A model generated the notes under the pieces. That model saw only the letters and a program-made list of their open reading frames with translations. It ran no database searches and had not been told where the DNA came from. A program made the translations under genes and the position numbers. Positions 1-5,127 of a stretch of DNA of 8,398 nucleotides are shown here, piece by piece. Source of the DNA: Acidobacteriota bacterium (GTDB lineage Bacteria > Acidobacteriota > Blastocatellia > RBC074); contig JAGNMH010000198.1 in assembly GCA_017991275.1 (NCBI GenBank), positions 1 to 8,398 of the forward strand. The letters run 5' to 3'. How positions within the stretch are numbered: the first letter of the stretch is position 1; each line of letters begins with the position of its first letter.

Positions 1-591
1 TTGATCCAGTTTCGGCTTGATCGCTTCGCGCAATGTTTCCAGATAGACGGCACGGCTGGCTGGCTCGCCGACTGAGTTAATCAACAAAGTGGTGTTTGTG
101 ATTTTCAGCTCTTTCAAAAACCAGTCCAGCATTTCCATCACCTCGGCTTCGATGGCCGGATCGTCGCTGGAACCCATGACTTCGACGCCGATTTGGTAAA
201 ACTGGCGATAACGTCCGGCTTGCGGGCGTTCGCGGCGAAACATCTGGCCGATGTAATAAAGCTTGGTCAGTTCGCCCGGAGATTTGTCGGCAAACATTTT
301 GTGCTGGATGTATGCTCGGACGACCGACGCAGTATTTTCAGGCCGCAAGGTCAGCGATTCACCTTCGCTGTCCTGACGCGCACGGTCGGTGAAGGTGTAC
401 ATTTCTTTGTGAACGATGTCTGTGGCTTCGCCCACGCCGCGAGCAAATAGCTCGGTCTTTTCAAAAATCGGCGTGCGGATTTCACGAAAGCCGTAACGGC
501 GAAACGCTTCGCGCGCGACTTCTTCGACGCGGTGCCACAGCGGCATGTCGCCGGGCAAAATGTCTCTGGTTCCTCTGACAGTTTGAATCAT
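1..591 (-). CDS. hisS: Histidyl-tRNA synthetase, N-terminal 197 residues (gene runs off the left edge)
   Basis: Cytoplasmic class II aminoacyl-tRNA synthetase that charges tRNA-His with histidine using ATP. Reading the minus strand from the ATG at 591-589 gives an open frame to the window edge, starting MIQTVRGTRDILPGD, the usual HisRS opening. The motif 1 region is around residues 40-66 (IRTPIFEKTELFARGVGEAT, then EMYTF). LTLRPEN at 80-86 is the first histidine/ATP-binding loop, with Asn where many homologues have Gly. Class II motif 2 is at 116-133 (QMFRRERPQAGRYRQFYQ), with the ATP-binding arginine. Typical HisRS proteins are about 420 residues, so motif 3, the histidine-binding motif and the anticodon domain lie outside the window. 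No Shine-Dalgarno is visible; a heptamer repeat occupies the leader 9 nt before the start. The family assignment is essentially certain. Confidence 0.97.
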   Translation of the reverse strand, partial: MIQTVRGTRDILPGDMPLWHRVEEVAREAFRRYGFREIRTPIFEKTELFARGVGEATDIVHKEMYTFTDRARQDSEGESLTLRPENTASVVRAYIQHKMFADKSPGELTKLYYIGQMFRRERPQAGRYRQFYQIGVEVMGSSDDPAIEAEVMEMLDWFLKELKITNTTLLINSVGEPASRAVYLETLREAIKPKLDQ

Positions 592-598
592 AAAAGCG

Positions 599-630
<32 letters not shown>

Positions 631-709
631 TTGTAACCGCTGTTTTGATGGCTACTGGAATAAGTGTTGGTGTTGCAGGCTGGAATTGGCCTGACAGATC
701 AAGTCGCGG

Positions 710-737
710 ATTGTAGCATAGCCGTTGGTTTAGCCAA
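710..737 (-). promoter_or_regulatory. Putative sigma70-type promoter of hisS
   Basis: Read on the minus strand, TTGGCT (737-732, 4 of 6 to TTGACA) is followed after 16 nt by TACAAT (715-710, 5 of 6 to TATAAT). A TGC just before the -10 box makes an extended -10. The predicted transcript would start near 703 and carry a leader of about 110 nt containing the 7-bp repeat. This was found by eye from consensus matching; there is no experimental support. Confidence 0.5.
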
Positions 738-768
738 GTCTGCGATTCAATATGAGGCGTTCATGTCG

Positions 769-805
769 CGTGCGACGCTCTGAAACAATGAAAAGGCGTC
801 GTGCG
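769..805. repeat. Short imperfect inverted repeat (possible hairpin)
   Basis: CGTGCGACGC at 769-778 can pair with GCGTCGTGCG at 796-805 as a 10-bp stem with two central G-U pairs and a 17-nt loop. It directly abuts the larger inverted repeat starting at 806 and may be part of the same structured element. It is too short to be confident about on its own. Confidence 0.4.
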
Positions 806-914
806 ATGTACCGTAGGTTGTCCAACCTGCGGAGCTTTCATCAGCGAGTTGATTGATGACAACGGGATGACTTCGCCAGCCAATCACCTGCAGGTTGGAC
901 AACCCGCGGTACAT
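806..914. repeat. REPIN-like paired inverted repeat between hisS and the crotonase gene
   Basis: The arm at 806-832 and the reverse complement of the arm at 888-914 agree over 27 positions with 3 mismatches, separated by 55 nt. Each arm is itself palindromic: AGGTTG-TC-CAACCT at 815-828 and GGTTG-GA-CAACC at 893-904. Two inverted palindromic arms in about 110 bp match the architecture of REPINs, non-autonomous elements moved by RAYT transposases. That assignment is inference; no transposase is in the window. The right arm ends 5 nt before the AAGGAGG of the next gene, so if transcribed it could fold beside the ribosome binding site. Confidence 0.75.
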
Positions 915-919
915 TTCGG

Positions 920-926
920 AAGGAGG
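920..926 (+). promoter_or_regulatory. Strong Shine-Dalgarno of the crotonase gene
   Basis: AAGGAGG, 5 nt upstream of the ATG at 932, is a full anti-16S match. It fixes the start and is the strongest ribosome binding site in the window. Confidence 0.85.
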
Positions 927-931
927 TTTCG

Positions 932-1681
932 ATGCTCAAAGTTGAACGGCGTGGCGCGGTTTTGTCGCTGACGCTTAATCGCCCGGATAAGCGTAATGCG
1001 CTTCATCCTGATTTGGTGGTTGAATTGGTCGAGGTGCTGAACCAGGCGGCGGATGATACCGCGCTGAATGTCGTGGTTATCACCGGCGCTGGCGGCAGCT
1101 TTTGCGCCGGGCTTGATCTTGGCTTTGTTCTGGAAGCTGATTTCGACAGCAAGGTCGCCTACCTGGAAGTTGTCTTTGCGATGTTCCAGCAGATTTACAC
1201 GCAGCCGCAACCGGTGATTGCGGCCATCAATGGCCCGGCAATCGCCGGAGGTTTCGATCTGGCGGTGATGTGCGATTTTCGTTTGTGTTCGCCAACGGCG
1301 ACCTTTGCTCAGACTGAAATTTTGCTCGGCCTGACGCAGATGATTTTTCCGCTTTATAAAATCATCGGATTGGGACGGGCCAAAGAACTGGCGATGACCG
1401 GCGAAATCATTAACTCCAACGAAGCTCACCGAATAGGCTTGGTTAATCACGTTTGTACGCCTGAACAATTGCTTGGAAGCGCAATGTCGCTGGCTGAAAC
1501 TCTGGCAGCCCGTCCGCGCGAAGCTCTGTTTGAAACCAAGCGGCTGACGCGCGAACTGATTGACGTTGATACTCAAACGGCTTTTCGGCGAATGGGCAAA
1601 GCCATACGCGAGCGTTTGCAATCGCCGGAACATCAAAAAATGGCGGCGGAGTTCGTCGCCAAACTCAAACAACGAAACTGA
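932..1681 (+). CDS. Enoyl-CoA hydratase/isomerase (crotonase) family protein with altered active site
   Basis: A 249-residue cytoplasmic crotonase-fold protein, near the usual 255-260 length, expected to act on a CoA thioester. LNRPDKRNAL at 15-24 is the family N-terminal CoA-binding motif. GAGGSFCAGLDL at 52-63 forms the first oxyanion-hole region, and NGPAIAGGFDLAVMCD at 100-115 the second. Compared from memory with mitochondrial enoyl-CoA hydratase, the second catalytic Glu is kept (E129 in TEILLG), but the first is Asp (D109). The glycine-rich stretch that usually follows (GTIPGAGGTQRL) is replaced by GLTQMIFPLYKIIGLGRA. It could be a hydratase, an isomerase needing only one Glu, or another crotonase activity; the reaction cannot be fixed. 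The ATG follows a strong AAGGAGG. Downstream genes on the same strand encode an exported hydrolase, a TetR regulator and a thiolase, fitting acyl-CoA degradation. Confidence 0.93.
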   Translation: MLKVERRGAVLSLTLNRPDKRNALHPDLVVELVEVLNQAADDTALNVVVITGAGGSFCAGLDLGFVLEADFDSKVAYLEVVFAMFQQIYTQPQPVIAAINGPAIAGGFDLAVMCDFRLCSPTATFAQTEILLGLTQMIFPLYKIIGLGRAKELAMTGEIINSNEAHRIGLVNHVCTPEQLLGSAMSLAETLAARPREALFETKRLTRELIDVDTQTAFRRMGKAIRERLQSPEHQKMAAEFVAKLKQRN

Positions 1682-1698
1682 AACGTAACTGCTCAGAC

Positions 1699-1793
1699 TG
1701 GGTGCGCAGCCCTTCCAGGCTGCGGGACTTGGCCGTTCGTGCTTTAAGGGGACTTGTCCAGAAATCCCGCAGGCCGGAGGCACTGCGCTCCCA
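1699..1793. repeat. Second REPIN-like paired inverted repeat, different sequence family
   Basis: The arm at 1699-1726 and the reverse complement of the arm at 1766-1793 match at 22 of 28 positions, with a 39-nt spacer. The left arm folds on its own as CGCAGCC/GGCTGCG (1705-1724, 6-nt loop). The right arm can form a weaker CGCAG/CTGCG hairpin. It starts 18 bp after the crotonase stop and ends about 25 bp before the ribosome binding site of the hydrolase gene. It could act as a terminator-like structure, but no U-run follows it, so a dispersed intergenic repeat is the better reading. Confidence 0.65.
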
Positions 1794-1829
1794 GAGGCTG
1801 AGTGGCTAAATTGAAACAAGGAAAATTCA

Positions 1830-2831
1830 ATGAAGAAAAAGCTTTTGGCATTGATTGCCGTCGGTTGTTTTACGCTGGCGGCTGGATTGGTTTCAGCACA
1901 ACAGCAAGCCGACATGGCCATGCTCAGCGATGGACAATTGCACGTGGTGATGTGCGGAACGGGTTCGCCTTTGGCAGATGCGACGCGAGCTTCGTCCTGC
2001 GTCGCGGTCATTGCCGCAGGCGAAGTCGTGTTGATTGATGTTGGTCCGGGGTCGTGGCGACAGGTCGCCGTCAATCGCATCCCGACGCAAAACGTCAGCG
2101 CAGTTTTACTGACGCACTTTCACTCCGATCACATCGGCGATTTGGGCGAAGCCACGACTCAAAGCTGGCTGGCCGGTCGCGCCAAATTACTGGAAGTTTA
2201 TGGCCCGCCTGGTGTCGAAAAGATCGTCGCCGGTTTTGCCGCAGCTTACAGTCAGGATGTTGATTACCGTGTCGCTCATCACACGGACGCGATGTTGCCT
2301 CGTTCAGCCGCCGGAGCCGTCGCGCGTGAAGTGAAGCTGAAAAGCGACGCTGAAGCCGCAGTTGTTTTTGATCGCAACGGTTTGAAAGTGACTGCTTTCA
2401 AAGTCGAACACGATCCGGTCAAACCGGCCTACGGTTATCGGCTGGATTACAAAGGCCGCAGCGTAGTTGTTTCAGGCGACACGGCGAAAAGCGCGAATCT
2501 GGCCAAGCACTCGGCTGGCGCTGATTTGCTTATTCACGACGTGCTGGCCAGAGATGTGATGGGAATGGCCGCCGGTAATGCCGAACGTTCCGGCGACACG
2601 CGCCGAGCAAAGTTGATCAGAGATATTTTGACTTATCACGCCAGCCCAACTGACGCCGCCGAAATCGCCAACGAAGCCAAAGTCGAAACCCTGGTTTTCA
2701 CTCACATGGTTCCGCCGCTGAACCCGCCTGTGACCGAGCAAATGTTTTTGCGCGGAGTCGCCGATGTCTTCAAAGGCAAAGTCGTGCTGGCAAAAGACGG
2801 CGTGCGATTTGACCTTCCTGCCAAAAATTGA
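1830..2831 (+). CDS. Exported metallo-beta-lactamase-fold hydrolase (RNase Z/arylsulfatase-like subgroup)
   Basis: A 333-residue protein with a Sec signal peptide: MKKK, a hydrophobic core at about 5-21 and a likely cleavage after the A of VSA at residue 23. It should act in the periplasm or outside the cell. The mature part has an MBL-fold opening GTGSPLADATRASSC (43-57), the metal motif THFHSDHIGDL (95-105, with H96, H98, D100 and H101), H194 (VEHDP), the bridging D217 (SGDT) and a final metal ligand H292 (FTHMVPP). All zinc-binding positions of a dinuclear MBL enzyme are therefore present. The layout resembles RNase Z and AtsA-type arylsulfatases, but a signal peptide argues against tRNA processing. 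Substrate unknown. AAGGAA at 1818-1823 supports this start. It is 148 bp after the crotonase gene and 56 bp before the TetR gene. Confidence 0.9.
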   Translation: MKKKLLALIAVGCFTLAAGLVSAQQQADMAMLSDGQLHVVMCGTGSPLADATRASSCVAVIAAGEVVLIDVGPGSWRQVAVNRIPTQNVSAVLLTHFHSDHIGDLGEATTQSWLAGRAKLLEVYGPPGVEKIVAGFAAAYSQDVDYRVAHHTDAMLPRSAAGAVAREVKLKSDAEAAVVFDRNGLKVTAFKVEHDPVKPAYGYRLDYKGRSVVVSGDTAKSANLAKHSAGADLLIHDVLARDVMGMAAGNAERSGDTRRAKLIRDILTYHASPTDAAEIANEAKVETLVFTHMVPPLNPPVTEQMFLRGVADVFKGKVVLAKDGVRFDLPAKN

Positions 2832-2855
2832 CGGTTTGTCGGACTGCGTGATAAC
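2828..2855 (+). promoter_or_regulatory. Putative promoter of the TetR-family regulator gene
   Basis: TTGACG (2828-2833, 5 of 6 to consensus) is followed after 16 nt by GATAAC (2850-2855, 4 of 6). The -35 box contains the stop codon of the preceding hydrolase gene. Transcription would start near 2861, giving a leader of about 26 nt. The -10 box overlaps the adjacent palindrome, as expected for a repressible promoter. Consensus match by eye only. Confidence 0.5.
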
Positions 2856-2877
2856 TTGCCTACCGGTCGGTCAGTTA
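2852..2877. promoter_or_regulatory. Probable TetR-family operator (26-bp imperfect palindrome)
   Basis: The sequence is symmetric about 2864/2865, with 10 of 13 position pairs complementary: outer arms TAACT and AGTTA and core ACCGGT. The right half GGTCGGTC plus the left half fits a GACCGACC-GGTCGGTC type site at 13 of 16 positions, a style I associate with acyl-CoA-linked TetR repressors. It lies 10 nt upstream of the regulator's ATG and over its predicted -10 box, so autorepression is the natural inference. Confidence 0.65.
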
Positions 2878-2887
2878 AGTTCCAGCG

Positions 2888-3547
2888 ATGAAAAACGGAA
2901 AGAAACAAACCCGGTTGAGCGGCACTGAGCGCGTTGATCAGATTTACAGCATCGCCGCTCAGATGATTTGCGAAAAAGGCTTTGACGCCACTTCGATGAG
3001 CGCCATTGCCGAAGCCGTCGGCATCACCAAAGCCGGTGTTTACCATTTCATCCCCAGCAAAAAAGAGTTGCTGTTTGCGATTATGAGTTATGGGATGGAT
3101 ACGCTGGAAGCCGCGGTCATTAAACCAGCCGTCGAAATCGCCGACGCCGAACAGCGTTTACGATTTATCATCACCGGCCACGCAATGTTGATTGCTCGCA
3201 GCAGCACGGACGACGGTCACAGCCCTGTGACTATCCTGGTTGAAGAAGAATTGGGTTTGTCGCCCGCCCATCGCCGCAAGCTTCGCCAGCGAAAGCGCGC
3301 GTATGTTGACCTGATTCGTTCGACTCTGAAAGAGCTCAAAGCCGGTGGAAAACTGAAAGAGATTGATGAAGCTGCGGCTGCATTCAGTCTGTTGGGAATG
3401 ATTATGTGGTTGGCGCGATGGTTCCGTCCCGACGGAACGCTGTCGCGCGAACAAGTCGCCGAAGAAATTTGCAAGATCGCACTGGGCGGTCTGCTGCACA
3501 CTGAAACCAACGGAAAGAAAAGAAAGATAACGGAACAAACGGAATAG
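2888..3547 (+). CDS. TetR/AcrR-family transcriptional regulator, acyl-CoA-metabolism type
   Basis: A 219-residue DNA-binding repressor. The N-terminal TetR domain is clear: helices from about residue 14, with the helix-turn-helix at 35-55 (TSMSAIAEAVGITKAGVYHF) followed by SKKELL. The C-terminal ligand domain ends with LARWFRPDGTLSREQVAEE (175-193). This W-[FY]-RP-x-G signature is typical of KstR2/FadR-like TetR proteins that respond to acyl-CoA, which agrees with the flanking crotonase and thiolase. The ligand itself is inferred. The ATG at 2888 is chosen because an in-frame stop lies at 2876; no strong Shine-Dalgarno is visible. A palindrome over its promoter suggests autoregulation. The last residues (ITEQTE) are encoded by a 9-bp tandem repeat, so the natural C-terminus may have been extended or replaced by repeat sequence. 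Confidence 0.94.
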   Translation: MKNGKKQTRLSGTERVDQIYSIAAQMICEKGFDATSMSAIAEAVGITKAGVYHFIPSKKELLFAIMSYGMDTLEAAVIKPAVEIADAEQRLRFIITGHAMLIARSSTDDGHSPVTILVEEELGLSPAHRRKLRQRKRAYVDLIRSTLKELKAGGKLKEIDEAAAAFSLLGMIMWLARWFRPDGTLSREQVAEEICKIALGGLLHTETNGKKRKITEQTE

Positions 3548-3565
3548 ACGGAACAAACGGAAAGT
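3530..3565. repeat. Nine-bp degenerate tandem repeat overlapping the TetR gene's end
   Basis: Four adjacent 9-mers begin ACGGAA: ACGGAACAA, ACGGAATAG, ACGGAACAA and ACGGAAAGT. The 15-mer ACGGAACAAACGGAA therefore occurs twice, 18 bp apart (3530-3544 and 3548-3562). The first half encodes the final residues of the TetR protein, and its stop codon TAG (3545-3547) sits inside unit two. Confidence 0.85.
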
Positions 3566-3612
3566 CGGCTTTGCCATAAATGCTTCCGTCAATTCAGTTA
3601 TTTCCGTTTGTT
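3552..3612. repeat. Inverted repeat between the TetR and thiolase genes (possible terminator stem)
   Basis: AACAAACGGAAA at 3552-3563 is the exact reverse complement of TTTCCGTTTGTT at 3601-3612, giving a 12-bp stem with a 37-nt loop. The left arm is part of the 9-bp repeat. The sequence after the right arm is pyrimidine-rich (CCCTTTCTTCTC), not a clean U-run, so a terminator role is only possible. The arm pair may instead be two oppositely oriented copies of the same repeat unit. Confidence 0.6.
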
Positions 3613-3670
3613 TCGTGATCCCTTTCTTCTCTGTCGTCGAAAACTAAATCAACCAAAGAGAGGAATTGAA

Positions 3671-4858
3671 ATGAGAGAAGCAGTTGTTGTCGCCAGTTCA
3701 CGCACCGGGCTGGCCAAATCGTTTCGCGGTTCGTTTAACATTACGCGATCAGAAGATTTGATCGCGCATTGCATCAAAGATGTTTTGAGAAAGACGCCGC
3801 AGCTTGATCCGGCTGAAATCGAAGACGTTATCATCGGCGCGGCGCATCACGGCGGAGTTCAAGGCAACAACGTTGCTCGCGTGGCCGCAGTGCTTTCGGG
3901 TTTGCCGATTTCCGTTGCGGCGACGACCGTCAACCGGTTTTGTTCGTCTGGTTTGCAATCGGTGGCGATGGCGGCTCATCACATTATGGTTGAAGGCGCA
4001 GACGCTGCCATCGGCGGCGGAGTCGAAAGCATTTCAATGCTTGGCCGTGACAGCAATCCGCATCCGGTGGTCAAGGAAATGAAGCCTGGAATTTATATGG
4101 TCATGGGCGACACGGCTGAAATCGTAGCCAAACGTTACGGCATCAGCCGCCAAGCTCAAGACGAATATTCGCTTTTGAGCCAACAGCGCACAGCTCGCGC
4201 CCAGGCCGAAGGCTTTTTCAATGACGAAATCGCTCCGATGAAAGTCACCGCCGGAATTCTGGATAAACAGACCGGCCAGATCGTCGGCCACGAAGAGCGA
4301 GTCTGTGACCGCGACGAATGCAATCGCCCGGACACCACACTGGAAGCTTTGCTCAACCTGAAGCCGCACTTCGACAAAGAAAGCGGGCAGGGAAGCGTCA
4401 CCGCCGGAAACTCTTCGCAGCTTTCCGATGGCGCGGCCATCAACCTGCTGATGTCGCGCGAACGCGCTGAGGCTTTGGGTATCAAACCAAAAATGATCTT
4501 TCGCGGATTCGCAGTCTCTGGCTGTGAACCTGACGAAATGGGAATCGGCCCGATTTACGCAATTCCGAAGCTGTTGAAGCGCCACGGATTGACGGTCAAC
4601 GACATTGACCTGTGGGAATTAAACGAAGCTTTTGCCGTGCAGGTGGTTTATTGCCGGGACTTTCTGGGCATTGACCCCGAAAAGCTGAACGTCAACGGAG
4701 GTTCGATTTCGATTGGGCATCCATTCGGCATGACCGGTTCGCGGCTGGTCGGAACCATTGGAAACGAATTGCTTCGTCGCAAAGCAAAATACGGAGTCGT
4801 AACAATGTGCATCGGCGGCGGCCAGGGCATGGCCGGATTGTTTGAAGCCTGCAACTGA
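3671..4858 (+). CDS. Thiolase (acetyl-CoA C-acyltransferase family)
   Basis: A 395-residue cytoplasmic thiolase of normal family length, cleaving 3-ketoacyl-CoA to acetyl-CoA plus a shortened acyl-CoA, or running the reverse condensation. All catalytic elements are visible: nucleophile C91 in NRFCSSGLQS (88-97), the NEAF loop with N318, H350 in GGSISIGHPFG (343-353) and the second cysteine C380 in CIGGGQGMAGLFE. NRFCSSGLQ is typical of beta-oxidation thiolases, but chain-length preference cannot be read. The ATG at 3671 is preferred over an in-frame TTG at 3608. It has AGAGGA at 3659-3664 with 6-nt spacing and gives the standard start MREAVVVASSRT, while the longer version begins inside the inverted repeat. 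It lies 123 bp after the TetR gene and may be controlled by it, though I saw no copy of the operator in this spacer. Confidence 0.95.
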   Translation: MREAVVVASSRTGLAKSFRGSFNITRSEDLIAHCIKDVLRKTPQLDPAEIEDVIIGAAHHGGVQGNNVARVAAVLSGLPISVAATTVNRFCSSGLQSVAMAAHHIMVEGADAAIGGGVESISMLGRDSNPHPVVKEMKPGIYMVMGDTAEIVAKRYGISRQAQDEYSLLSQQRTARAQAEGFFNDEIAPMKVTAGILDKQTGQIVGHEERVCDRDECNRPDTTLEALLNLKPHFDKESGQGSVTAGNSSQLSDGAAINLLMSRERAEALGIKPKMIFRGFAVSGCEPDEMGIGPIYAIPKLLKRHGLTVNDIDLWELNEAFAVQVVYCRDFLGIDPEKLNVNGGSISIGHPFGMTGSRLVGTIGNELLRRKAKYGVVTMCIGGGQGMAGLFEACN

Positions 4859-4872
4859 ACCAGTTTGCAAAA

Positions 4873-4905
4873 ACGCTGCGGCAGGTTTTTGACTTGCCGC
4901 AGCGT
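4873..4905. terminator. Strong hairpin after the thiolase gene, probable terminator
   Basis: A 14-bp stem (4873-4886 with 4892-4905, one G-U pair) closes a 5-nt loop, 14 bp after the thiolase stop. On the plus strand no U-run follows, so termination there would be non-canonical. On the minus strand the stem is followed by four to five U's, a classic intrinsic terminator, although no minus-strand gene lies upstream of it here. A bidirectional or transcript-end-protecting role is possible. Confidence 0.65.
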
Positions 4906-5127
4906 CGAAATATCCAATTCCGTGAACTAACTTACGGCCATCTCAGCCCAAATCAATGCCGGATCAGAAATTGTCTGGTCAGCTTACTCTAGGACTAAAG
5001 TTCAATAGCTACTTCACAGAATGCTATGGTAGATTTTCGCCCGCTCAACACAAAAATTTTCCTGCAAATTCAACAGCGGTCTGAAGACTGTGAATCGCCT
5101 TAAGACTGTTATCTAAGGATTACGACG
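4906..5127 (+). promoter_or_regulatory. Non-coding leader region of the kinase-receptor gene
   Basis: No gene, tRNA or clear repeat is visible here. It is more AT-rich than its surroundings around 4980-5070, as expected for a promoter region. A weak candidate is TATGGT at 5025-5030 with a poor -35 (TCAATA, 5002-5007, 17-nt spacing). AAGACTGT occurs twice, at 5084-5091 and 5102-5109, 18 bp apart; this could be a paired activator site or chance. AAGGA at 5115-5119, 8 nt before the TTG at 5128, is the ribosome binding site that decides the kinase start. Confidence 0.4.

Noticed and set aside
193..450. An 85-codon plus-strand frame opposite hisS
   Set aside because: It is antisense to the conserved motif 1 and motif 2 region of hisS and has no recognisable product.
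884..2080. A 398-codon minus-strand open frame covering the crotonase gene, the spacer and the start of the hydrolase gene
   Set aside because: It is antisense to two genes with clear family motifs, has no recognisable domain, and runs through an inverted repeat; it is a shadow of codon bias.
3571..3602. Promoter for the thiolase using TTGCCA at 3571
   Set aside because: No acceptable -10 box lies at 16-18 nt spacing; nearby AT-rich hexamers are too far or too poor.
3608..3670. Upstream TTG start for the thiolase adding 21 residues
   Set aside because: The extension lies in the inverted repeat and has no family similarity; the ATG at 3671 has a ribosome binding site and gives the standard thiolase N-terminus.
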